A DNA stretch of 64,000 nucleotides from Bimuria novae-zelandiae CBS 107.79 (Eukaryota > Ascomycota > Dothideomycetes > Pleosporales > Didymosphaeriaceae): positions 746,533 to 810,532 of the forward strand of contig ML976671.1 of the NCBI GenBank assembly GCA_010015655.1, written 5' to 3'. Positions 11,072-21,090 of the stretch are shown here, in pieces. The notes beneath the pieces were generated by a model, which was not told the DNA's origin, ran no database searches, and saw only the letters and a list, made by a program, of their open reading frames with translations. Position 1 is the first letter of the stretch, and each line of letters opens with the position of its first letter. The position numbers and the translations under genes were made by a program.

Positions 11072-11592
11072 ATGCTATTCTTCAGGTAGGTTTATTTACG
11101 TTCAATTTCTTTGCGCTCCGTCGTACTCGAAACCACCGAAAGCGCAAAACCGGGGTCATACTTGAAACGAAGGGATTCACGACATTCAGTTGTTCAACAA
11201 CGAGTGCATACTAACATGCTATTACGCAGCTTCTTCAAGACGCTCGTTGACTCCGAGATTACTGTCGAACTCAAAAACGAGGTGTGCATTCGCGGGACGC
11301 TGAAGAGCGTGGATCAGTACCTGAATATCAAATTGGACAATGCAGAGGCAACAGACGAGCTGAGGTGGCCACACTTGGTATGCGAAACTATTCTGGCTCG
11401 CCTCAAAAGATGAACTGGGTGGGACTAGGCATTTGTATGTATGCTAACCATACGCAGTGCTCCACCAAAGACATGTTCATCCGAGGCTCCGTTGTCCGAT
11501 ACGTACACCTGCCCAGCGGCGCCGTCGACACAGCATTATTGGAGGATGCGACAAGGAGAGAGGCAGAAGCTGCAAAGAACAAGGCCAAGTGA
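11072..11592 (+). CDS. LSM2: U6 snRNA-associated Sm-like protein LSm2
   Basis: Subunit of the LSm2-8 ring that binds the U6 snRNA 3' end in the nucleus, and of LSm1-7 in cytoplasmic mRNA decay. Exons 11072-11085, 11230-11377 and 11458-11592 give 98 aa, matching the family length. The first exon is only 14 nt, ending ATGCTATTCTTCAG before GTAGGT. The Sm1 motif is seen as ITVELKNEVCIRGTLKSVDQ with YLNIKLDN following, and the Sm2 motif as FIRGSVVRYVHLP. The last intron has donor GTATGC, a GCTAAC branch-point-like sequence at about 11442 and acceptor CGCAG, joining RWPHL to CSTKDMFIRG in frame. It ends in a short basic, Ala-rich tail (NKAK). Confidence 0.95.
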
Positions 11593-12483
11593 GGCGGATG
11601 CTGCACTGGGACAAAAGGACCCATCGCGTCACATCACCACTGTTCTCAGTTGACGAGACATGCAGCAGAAGGAGAAGGGCGGCTACTCACAATAGTCGGA
11701 AGCGAGATGAGAAGCGCGAACAGCAGCCACGGTGCCAGGGTTCGACGATTAGGGCGGATACCACGCGCCGACGCGCCCGACGGAGTATGGTTATACCCAA
11801 TGAATAATGTCCAGTTTGGACCATCCGATTACATTGCTTCATCTCGTACTCTAAAAGTTCTTCACGATTTTCCTCGTCAATGGTCGACTGTCTGGCAAAT
11901 TCGGGGCATGGTTTCCCGTGTTACATACCATCAACAGCGGCGTCCGGCCTGAGCTTGAGACACAGGGCCGGAGCTCACTTTTCCAACCACTCAACATCCT
12001 CGCTGCGGCCAATGAGGCAGTGAACTTCGTTCAAACTTTGCTTTTCAGCTCGATTAATGTGCGCCGCTAAATTCATATCACACAGTCCGTGGCGAGTCCT
12101 CGATATGGGAGCCTCTGCGGACGACTGCACCCTGTCTCAGTCTCTGCCGGCCACTGATGATATCCACCATCAGATACATCCGTTTGGCTCCGACCCCGCC
12201 GAATAGAGCCTCTTCTGTCACTAGGTGTGACCGTTTTGCCGACGCGCCGACGGCGTTTGCACCCAAGGGGATGTGGCCATCGATCATTCGACTCTCGGCA
12301 TGCCCGCCTTGCATGCGTATCGGCTGCATGTTTAGCTCTATCACCTTTTGTGATAGATTAAGCTCACGCGCTAGGGCTGCAAATGCTCTCCGTCCTTTCA
12401 CTTGCTTGTCTCCATCACGTTCGTAGTGGAAGCTCTGCCCGCTTTCTGTGCGGTCTTGCCGCAACGAGCACAGTTTCGCCACC
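11593..12483. other. Gap without supported gene
   Basis: Region between LSM2 and the single-pass membrane protein gene. A minus-strand 135-codon frame (12078-12485) and a plus-strand 89-codon frame (12157-12426) overlap each other antiparallel. Neither shows a family motif or splice signal that would favour it, so I call neither. Confidence 0.4.
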
Positions 12484-13821
12484 ATGGAGACGGCGGTGGT
12501 ATCAGTAGGAAGTATTATGACTGTCGTTCATTCGACACTGATCACCAGTATCGTGACTGTTAGAGATGACCCTCTCCGCGAGGTAGATGGGTGGGTTGGC
12601 GGTGCGTTGCTGCCCGAATCTTCCTTGCGCACTTGCCTAACATAGATGGTCTACAGTGACCCCGCTCAGCTTTTCTCCTCTGTCAGGTACGCACGCTCAA
12701 TTGAATTCCATTGCGCTGGCACTGATGTCGAGTGTAGCCTTGGATCTCATCGTGAAAACTACTTGGATTACCGTAAGCGATACGCCGCTAGTCAAGGGCA
12801 ACCAGCCAGGAGCGCCAAATCCTTTCTCGGTTGCTGCTACGACTGGCTCATCAATCGTTGTTTCACTCGAGACACCGCAGCAACCGGATCGAACATCGTC
12901 AATACCAGCTCTCACTCAAAGCGAGATTCCGACTGTGGCTTCTCAGCTAGGAGCCGATCATCCGTTCTTCACTGGAAATCCGTGCCCTCCTAAAACCGAT
13001 CCAATTAGCAAGCGTGCTCCGCGACGTGTTCGAGGGACATCTTTTACTAACATGCCTCAGAACAACAGCGATCATCCTACGCAGAATGTCAACAGACCAT
13101 CGCACCAGGCGGAATATGCTGCATGCCCTTCCAAGCTGCTCCTTCAAATCCTCCGAGCACAGAAGCTACATCTACTCCCGGGGTCACGGTGACGTTCTTA
13201 CCCAGCTCAGAAGCTACATCTGACGCCGGTACAACGGTGTGGGGAGATAATTCATTTAGTACAGTTACAACGGATATGTTCTCGATGAGCACACCGCTCT
13301 CGTCTTCTTCGACTAATCTGCCGATATCACCCTCCCCTCCATCGAGCCCAGTCCCATCGTCGTCCGCTCCACCTCCCTCAGCCTCAGTCTCAAGCTCAGC
13401 TTCAAACCCGTCATCCTCGCCCTCCCTTCACTCAACGACAAACCCCGTCCCCGCCAACCAACCAACCGACCTAACCACCCCCCACACGCCCATGAACATT
13501 CTCCCCATCATCATACCCTGCGCCCTCGTGGCTCTTGGTATCCTCGCTTGCGCTATATGGTGCATCCCATTGCGTGGAAATGGAAAGCGCCCCATCGCTC
13601 CATCCCCTATGGCGCCAAAGATTATGGAAGGCAAGAAAGTGTTCAAAGCCGGAAATTTTGCTACTGCTGAGGCTCTTAGGATTGGAGCGGAGGAGATGGA
13701 GAAAAAGGAGGGTGGTGGGAAGAAGTGGGCGAAGGGAGGATATCGGAAGTACAGAGATAGTAGGGTGCCGGGTAGTGGGCTGTTGGGTGGGAAGACGTGC
13801 ATGAGGGGGGAGGGCAAGTGA
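12484..13821 (+). CDS. Single-pass membrane protein with Ser/Thr/Pro-rich stalk
   Basis: Proposed exons 12484-12601, 12657-13013 and 13061-13821 join in one frame to 411 aa. The start has the context GCCACCATGG. Intron 1 (donor GTGCGT, CCTAAC branch-like, acceptor CTACAG) and intron 2 (47 bp, TACTAAC branch-like, acceptor CTCAG) are my inference. The protein shows a Cys-containing segment (AECQQTIAPGGICC), a long Ser/Thr/Pro-rich probably glycosylated stalk, one clear membrane helix (NILPIIIPCALVALGILACA) and a basic, Lys/Gly-rich cytoplasmic tail. That layout resembles fungal wall-stress-sensor-like or Mid2-like proteins, but no named domain is recognised and no obvious N-terminal signal peptide is visible. 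The next gene has the same general layout. Confidence 0.6.
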
Positions 13822-14445
13822 GGCCATGCGAAGCAGTAAGATAAGAAAGGGTACCGGAGCTAGGGAGAAGGCTAGAGAGTGGGTTGCATCCTGGGAGATG
13901 GACGGGCGTGAGACGCTGTGGGGGTGCTTTACCTCCTGTGTGAGCGGGCTGTGTCTTCTCTCATTCAGTCTTCGAACCTTCTCTGGGAACAATTTATACT
14001 TTACCCCTTTGGCATTGCTCTTGCATTATGTATGACAGCTAGTCCTGTTTCGTCTTCTGGACCGCGGTACGTGGAATAAGTCATTACACAAACTCGAGTT
14101 ACAATGAGCTAAAATAAGAGTAGTTTGATGTTCCCGGAGTCTGATTTGCTCACCGTTTACGATGATGTGATTTCTCTCCGCTTTCGGCTTGCATTTTGCG
14201 CTCTAATTGCATAAATAGCGTGGGCGGCCCGGGTACGTTCGCTGTTCATGTTAGTAGCCACCAGGCATGGATCCACTCAACACATTCACATCTTCCGAGT
14301 GCTGCATATTACTTGTATTCTTCCAAATTCCGAGAGCAAGTGTTCCTCCTACCTTTTCATGGAGTCCTTAGGCGGATCGCCGTACTTCACCAAACGTCCT
14401 ACAGAACGTCGCGCCAGCAGCTTGTTATTGATCACGGCGCCTCAA
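13822..14445. other. Intergenic, nothing supported
   Basis: 3' flank of the single-pass membrane protein gene and probable upstream region of the next. Short frames here have no motif. Additional 5' exons of the following gene could lie in its last part. Confidence 0.4.
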
Positions 14446-15503
14446 ATGGACACAGCCTTGCCAGTACGTCCCTTTCTATCATACCCTTCGACAACCTCGT
14501 CGACCTTCGTTCCTGGCCAAACCAATCCTGCTGGATTCTGCAACGGAGTTTACAACCCAGGTGGTCATAGGAGACAATTTTGTCAAAGTTTGTCTCTCAT
14601 GGGACACATGGATGGCCATGTACTACGATCTCTTCCCGCCTCCAGGCGTGGCTCCTCCGAAGCCTAACATGGTACCGCCGCCTGGGGTTAACATCACTGA
14701 GCCCATTCCACAAGATCCCAGTTATGATGGGTAAAAAGTCAATGGGGAGTGTTTGTGGACGCAGCTGGTTGATATCGTGGTGAAGGAGCATTTGAAGGGT
14801 ACATCGACGACTGCGATGAGATTTGTGTCCTCTACTTCTTCAGGAACGGGGACGAGCGCTGGTCCCTCCAATACGCCAGAAGCGTGGGCGACATCCGGTT
14901 CCCTCACTTCGCCAACGAATCCGTCGACACAGTTCTCGATGAGTTCGCCGCCTTCGGTAAGTAACACCAACCCAAGTACGAAGAAACCCCCCTTTATAAC
15001 GCTTCACAAACCAACCCACCCACGCTCACAGCCACAGCCACTTCCCCCTCGCGCTCCACACCACCATCACACAAACCCTCCCCTAAACTCGCCCTTATCG
15101 CCCTCCCTATCATCCTCGCCCTCCTAGGCATCCTCCTCAACATCTTCTTTCTCCACCGTCGCCGCCGCCGCCAGACCGCCGCCGCCAGACCGCCGCGATC
15201 CCCCACACACCCTCTCCCGACCTTCCCAACCCGCTCGCACACCATAACCCGACCTACTCCATCGCCGAGCTCTACGGCAAAGAAGGATTTAACCTAGAAA
15301 GAGATGAGCCGGCGCTAATGGGCTTCGAGGAGCTGGCGCAGAAGGGGCTGTGGAGGGGGCAGTCGTATGCGGAGGTGGATAGGATGAGGGAGGGGAGGAG
15401 GTATTCGAGGAGGGGGGTGAGGATGTGGGAGGAGAGGCAGGGGAGTGAGGGTGAGGGTGAGGGTGAGGGAGAGAGGGCCAGAGGAGGGTGGGGAGGGAGG
15501 TGA
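14446..15503 (+). pseudogene. Broken single-pass membrane protein gene
   Basis: Coding-looking segments in different frames add up to a type I-like membrane protein: a Cys/Trp-containing ectodomain (DNFVKVCLSWDTWMAMYYDL, then DDCDEICVLYFFRNGDERW), a Ser/Pro stalk, a hydrophobic helix (LALIALPIILALLGILLNIFF), a poly-Arg stop-transfer and an acidic/basic tail ending in Glu-Gly repeats. One intron is clear (donor GTAAGT at 14957, acceptor CTCACAG ending 15031). Three lesions break it: a TAA at 14732-14734 with no fitting splice alternative, a frame change near 14797, and a 14-bp tandem duplication at about 15166-15193 that shifts the frame just after the membrane helix. The 5' end is uncertain. 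It could be a working gene with sequencing errors or unusual introns. Confidence 0.55.
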
Positions 15504-15755
15504 GGACGGAGGAGGAGATGGGTGACGCGGACGCGGATGTGATAGAGGCGGGGATGAGAAAGATCGGATTGTAGGTAATGGGCGATGTGGGTCGGATGCA
15601 GCCTTTAAGGAGCGCCGGTGTTATTCAGGGCTTTTTTGACGATTGTACACGAACATGTGGCTTTTGTGGAGACGCATGTGAGAAATTGTGCTATTTACCA
15701 TCGGAACGCTGTACTATAGGGACCCTGCACGGTTCTAATTTGTGTGGTGTTTGAT

Positions 15756-17618
15756 TCACCTCTGTTCCACCACAATGCTTAACCCAAGATGGCGATTCAC
15801 CTTGTCTATGAATCCCTTACAGTCGTCGCAGACATCGTTGCTAACCAGTATGACTGCCTTCTTTATGGAGACAGAAGACTCATTCTCACTCAGCTCTATC
15901 ACGTCTCGATGTTTCTTCTGTTTATTCAACAAGACATCGAGGGCTTTCTCTTGTTCCTTCATGCGAGCCACATCACTGTGATTCTCGAGGTTATTCATTC
16001 GTCGATTGACCTGTATGATTTCCTTCCTCCTATTGATCTTTTCGATTTTCTTTCTCTGAGTGTTCCGTTCGAACACCTCGCTCAGCGCTTCCCCATCCAA
16101 GTCTGCGTCTTCCTCGTCGTCCACGTATTCTTCTCGAAGAATGATATCGGCGTCTAGGAGAGATTGATGTAGTGCAGCTCTTTCTTTCTCCAGTTCAATG
16201 TAACGAAGACAAGGTATAATCGTTCTCGTATTATGGAGTTCTTCTGCTGCACCAGATATCGCGTTCTCCAATCTCTTGTCATCTACTCTATTCTGAGGTA
16301 AGAACACATGTCGATCAATGAAGTAGGCGATCAATTTCTTCTCCGCATGACAAGCCTTATACTGTCCTGAGAAATCTCTGTCATATTCTGAAGGCGCGAG
16401 TACGTGACCAACTGCAGATGCAATATCGAAGACCTGATCGATCCAGGAAGGCCGATTTTCCTCAATCGGAGGTAGTGCATCGGAAGCCCAACCACTGGTG
16501 GCCACGACCGGGACAAAATGTGGCCCTCTGTCGAGATAACCAACACATTTGCTCGTGTAAGGAACAGGATATTCATGAATAGGCCCCAGAAGCCTTATTA
16601 TCTTGTCAGATTCCGATTTTTCGAACCTGTAATGGCTCCGCGCGCTTTCGGACAGAGATTCGCCGTATCCGTCCTGCTTTTTCATGCTCACATCGTCGAG
16701 TAGGTGTACGATATATCGTCTGTCTGCATTTCGATCCGGAAGTTTATCTGCTGCTGCCTTGGAAGAACGCATGAATCGCTCCTTCTCATTTCGGGTGACT
16801 TGCTGCCCTAGACCAACCGCATGATGACCATCACCGTCTTGCAGGCTCTTGTCCGCGTTGGCTTAGAGCAACAAATGTACATTTTCCCTTCGACCCCAAA
16901 GAGCCGCCTCCATGAGTGCACTTCGCCCATAGTTGTTGACGGCGTTCACATACGCACAGTGTTCCAAGAGGAGTGAAACTATTTCGGGACACATTTCCAT
17001 CACAGCCAAGATCAGAGTAGTATTTCCAGCCATGTTTCTGCCGTGCAGAAAAAGCCCTGTCTCCGTGGAAGTGCTGAGATATCGTTTCATGAAGTTCATG
17101 TCGCCGGTAACGCATGCGCTAATTGCGGATAGGATTCTGCGTTGCTCGAACACTTCCTCGTCTTCCTCGGCGGTATCACCAGTTTGATTGGAGTCCCGGA
17201 AAATTGGCAAAACAATACGTTCCATTTCTTCTGCATGGTCATAGAGGTTCTGTGCAAGCTCAGATTTGTTCCCCTCAGCTGTTATGTTCATCGTCGAAAA
17301 CGATTTCGTCATCAAGTTCAGTCCATTCTGACCGGGGGTATCTGATCGCGTGCTTGGACGATCACTGTTCTTGTTCGTGCGGACGTTCACGAAACAGCCT
17401 TCCGCTTTGTCGATTTCGTACCATACGAGTTGGGTATGCTCATCAATTGGTAGTTTGAACTCGTAGTTTCCCGATGAGCCACAGTGTGAAACGCGGTTTC
17501 CTGGAAGCCTTACGCCGTGACGATGCTCACCCTCGCAATAGGAACACTGAACGTAGACGCTACTGACATCCCAGCGAAGCACGCTAATCGCCGGACAAGG
17601 AGCTAATCTTCCAGACAT
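15756..17618 (-). pseudogene. Ankyrin-repeat protein with deaminase-like domain, interrupted by one TAA
   Basis: One frame of 621 codons broken only by TAA at 16863-16865. The upstream part (251 aa) has an N-terminal Cys/His cluster (C25, C28, H32, H34, C46) and ankyrin repeats at about 190-250, including TLILAVMEMCPEIVSLLLEH and an ALMEAALWGRRENVHLLL unit. The stop falls inside an ankyrin repeat, and the repeat continues after it (NADKSLQDGDG). The downstream part carries a zinc-dependent deaminase-fold signature: CHAEKKLIAYFI (HAE at 142-144 counted from the Met at 16772) and NDVCDDCKGF (C315, C318). This fits the OTT_1508-like deaminase group known in fungi; the family name is from memory. 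A charged coiled-coil stretch of roughly 100 residues lies between the two zinc half-sites. No splice signals explain the TAA. The target, whether base or nucleic acid, is unknown. Confidence 0.68.
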
Positions 17619-18814
17619 GTTGCGTCGTGGTAGGGGGCTTGCAATAGCTTGGCAGAGGTGAATGTCACAGTTTGGCGCCTGCCCAGGGGTGTTGTTCGAG
17701 TTGGAGAGAGAGAGCGCACTGCCTGTGGTAGTGGGCTGATGGATGGATCATATACGTGGCTGAGACGAGGGATAGACAAACTCCGGTCGCACAAAGTGGA
17801 ATATCTTCATGTGATTCGTCACCAGACTTGCGAACGTCGAATCAGGCTGCATGCTTAGCAAACGGCCTTAAGCAGCGTACTTTTTTGGTTGCCTAGCCAG
17901 CGGGCGCCCCATAAGGGTTTCAACAACAAGTCAGGGGCTCAGCATGTATAAGACGGAACATTAGCCTCTAGCCTTCCCGCCGTTGTATTTTGAATCTCTT
18001 TGTGTCGCAGCTCGATCAGCTTCTTCAGAACTCCTGACTCCTGCCGGAAACGAGAGATCGCATTGTCCGTGTTTGCAGACGTTGTGTCAAGCAGGATCAG
18101 GCCCATGATGTATCTGCAATACCTTCAAAATTACGGAATTCAACATGGATGTGGCTTCCACGTTTGGAGTAAAGGTCATCAGATCCCTATAATGCTCCGC
18201 TTCCTGGAATAGCTTGAGAATAAGTCTGCCTCCAATTCGCCTAAGCGATAGAACACCGTTGTTGATTATGCACTAGTTCCGGAAGCAAAAGGTGGGGATT
18301 CCGTCGCGGTCTTTCAAAGAGCTGCATTCTCTACCGTGTTCATAACTTGAGATATCAACGGGCGCGTTAAGCAGCGCCCTCGTGGAGGTGAGGTTTCCAA
18401 TGCTGAGGTTGATGTTGAAATGGTAGCGCGGAAGGGAGGAACGACGGCACGAATTATAATCAACCCGCCGGATGGAAAGGGAAGCCAAATCATAGTTGGC
18501 GAAGCCTTTGTCCCAAGATATGCTGAAGTTGGAGTTGAGAAACTGGTAGAGGATCGATGGGAGGGACAAAAGCACTGGCAGCTCTCATCAGGTGTAGTGG
18601 CGCGGTCGACGACATCTGGAGAGACATAGCCGTGCCGCAATCTGACCCCGGTCATAAGCTGAAGGATTACATGCCCATGCAAACCATTTCTTTCTTAAAG
18701 GAGTTTGCCAATACCTCTCATCGCGTTGGGCACAATCTACAATGGATTTAGGCATTTCTTTTTCTCGTTGAATCAGCTCGGATGCCGTCATGCGAACGAG
18801 CCCCACATGAGCTA
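17619..18814. other. Gap without supported gene
   Basis: Upstream flank of the ankyrin-deaminase gene up to the left end of the pogo element. A TATA-like TATAAGAC lies near 17947. Antiparallel frames at 18273-18682 are open on both strands, but show no family motif that I recognise. A relic of another gene is possible. Confidence 0.35.
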
Positions 18815-18866
18815 ACGTGCACGGACAGCTCATGCCCGGAGACACCTCGTGCCCCGCCGAACACCA
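18815..18866 (+). repeat. Left terminal inverted repeat of pogo copy A
   Basis: 52 bp beginning ACGTGCACGGACAGCTCATG, the exact reverse complement of 20871-20922. It is preceded by the TA target duplication. Confidence 0.93.
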
Positions 18867-20870
18867 AGCCGCGTCTCAACACCACAACTTCAACAGACTA
18901 TAACGCTATAGCCATGGCACCTATTAACGATGCAATTAAAGATTTGAAATTGCGTAATCTAGGAGAACACTTTACGTTAAGGGAAGTTGTTAAGAAATAC
19001 AAGGTTAACTACTTAACGCTAGGGTAAAGGTAGAGAGGCGTAATAGCGTCTTAGGAGGATAGATACTTAAATTAATAAGCTCTTAACTAATAACAAGAGC
19101 TAGAGCTTATACGATATATTATAAAGCTTATAAAGAACGGCCTTCCTCCTACGAGAGAAATAATTAGGAATTTCTTATCTAAAGTAGCCTATTAGTAGCT
19201 AAGCGATTAATAGGTTTCTCGCTTTATTATTAGACACCAGATCTATATAATTTTAAAGTAGACCACCGCTATAGATCGTGTTCGCCACCTAGCTAATTCT
19301 AAGTTAAAATACTGTCTCTATTTCGAGCTACTGTATTAAAAGGTTACTAAATATCACCTTAAGGCTCGAGATATATATAATATAGATAAGAAGGGCTTCT
19401 TAATTGGCTTAATAGGTAGAAGTAAGAGGATATTTAGCAGGCATTAATAAGAGAAGAAGGAGGTTTAAGTATTTCTTTAGAATAGATTACGCAAGTTCCT
19501 GACACTCCTAGCCTACTACTACGCTAATAGGAGCTTGCTACCTCTAAGCCTTATTTACGTAGCTAAAAAAGGAGCTATATAATTAAGTTAGGTAGAGGAT
19601 ATTAAGGCAGGAGAACATGAGATCTTTGTCTTATTATTTCTAATAGGCTAGTTAAACGACGATATATGCCTAGCTTAGCTAGAGCAAGTGTTTAATCGCT
19701 ATATAAAGTAGTAATTAGGGAGATAGCGATTACTTATCCTTAATAGCTATAGATCTTATGTTACGATAGAGTTTATTAACTACTATAATTGCTACAGGAT
19801 CCTCCTTATAATCCTTCCCCTTATTTAACTTATACGCTCTAGCTACTTAACGTAGTACTATTTAAGCCTCTCTTTTAAGCTTACTCTAACGAGCTTACTA
19901 ACTATCTCTATAAGGCTTAAGGTCTTATTTTAATTAAGAAAGGAGACTTCTTTCTACTCTTTTAAAGCGCCTAGATATCCTCCTTTACGGAGAGCCTTAT
20001 ATTAAAGGCCTTCGAAGCTACTAGGATCTGGCCTATAGATACCAACGTTATCCTCCGTAGATTTACTAGCACGCTAGAAGCTAAGAGAAGCTTATTATTA
20101 AGGCTCTCTAATTATAATTAGAGAAAGATAGATCGATTAGTTTAAGCTACTATTATTAATAGCTATTAGTATAAGGTAAGAAAGCTACGTTTAAGTGTTT
20201 ACTATCTCTTTGTTTAGAATAAGCTTTTAAAGCATGAGAATAAGGGCTTAAAGGAGGCTCTTTAATATAAAAAGAAGCATAGGAAGAAGGGTAAAGCTCT
20301 TAACCTTTAATAGCGCTAGGAATATTATAATAGCGCTATTTACTAGTCTCCTTGCAAGCTACGTGAGGCTTAAGCTAGAGAAGTAGTATAAGAGCGAGAT
20401 AAGATAGAGGAGAAACTTTAAAAAGCATAGGCTAAAAAGTAGCGTAAGGAGGCTTAACTATAGCGTTAGGTTAAGCTTAAGGAGAAGCGTGTAGAGAGGT
20501 AGAGGCTTAAAGAGATAAGGGAGGTTAAGTAAGCTAAGAAAGTAGCTAAACGCGCGCGTAAAATTAAAGCTTAATACTAAAAAAAAGCTATTTAATAAGC
20601 TTAAAAACGTAAGTAACTAGCCTTATAAGTAATTTTATTAAGTAATAAGTGTTAGAAACGCGCTAGCGCTGCTTACGCTAGTATTTAAGCTTAAGATAAG
20701 CTATTTACTACTCTACCTAAAGTTATATTACGTAGCTGCAACATTAAGCTCCTAAGTAAATATAATTAGTTTAAATTAATTATAAGAGTTGATATAGTGC
20801 TTCACTAGAAAATCTCATGATAATAGCTATTGTACGTGGCTCAGTAGCCTCACTTTTGAAGTGGTGGATA

Positions 20871-20922
20871 TGGTGTTCGGCGGGGCACGAGGTGTCTCCG
20901 GGCATGAGCTGTCCGTGCACGT
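20871..20922 (-). repeat. Right terminal inverted repeat of pogo copy A
   Basis: 52 bp ending in GAGCTGTCCGTGCACGT, the exact reverse complement of 18815-18866. It is followed by the TA target duplication. Confidence 0.93.
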
Positions 20923-21090
20923 TACTGTGGGTCCAGGGTCCGCGGCCCAGGGCCGAGGTACCCACATGCATCTGTCAACTCCCAATTTCTGTTCATGCTG
21001 TACCACGTCCGTGGATCTCACGATTCTTAAAGTGGATGAAGAGCTTCCTAACATCTATTGAGTCTTTCAATACCATATGATTAGCTCGCA

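Larger units (their letters stand above)
18815..20922 (+). mobile_element. RIP-degraded pogo/Fot1-type DNA transposon (copy A)
   Basis: A 2108-bp element flanked by TA on both sides (18813-18814 and 20923-20924), as expected for Tc1/mariner-pogo insertion. The ends are perfect 52-bp inverted repeats. The transposase start survives at 18914: MAPINDAIKDL, then LREVVKKYKVNYLTLG, a pipsqueak-type helix-turn-helix of the Fot1/pogo kind. After about 19020 the frame is full of TAA/TAG and the DNA becomes very AT-rich, with TpA replacing CpA/TpG as in RIP. Only short DDE-transposase-like stretches can be guessed. The first and last roughly 100 bp are GC-rich and unmutated. The element is non-autonomous now. 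Confidence 0.88.

Noticed and set aside
11284..11592. Alternative 102-codon plus-strand frame over LSM2
   Set aside because: It reads through the LSM2 intron in part; the spliced LSM2 model reproduces the Sm1 and Sm2 motifs exactly.
12078..12485. Antiparallel 135- and 89-codon frames as a possible gene
   Set aside because: No motif, no splice support and no way to choose a strand; kept only as gap description.
16863..16865. Explaining the TAA in the ankyrin-deaminase gene by an intron
   Set aside because: The nearest GT/AG pairs give introns under 30 bp or break the ankyrin repeat; the frame is identical on both sides.
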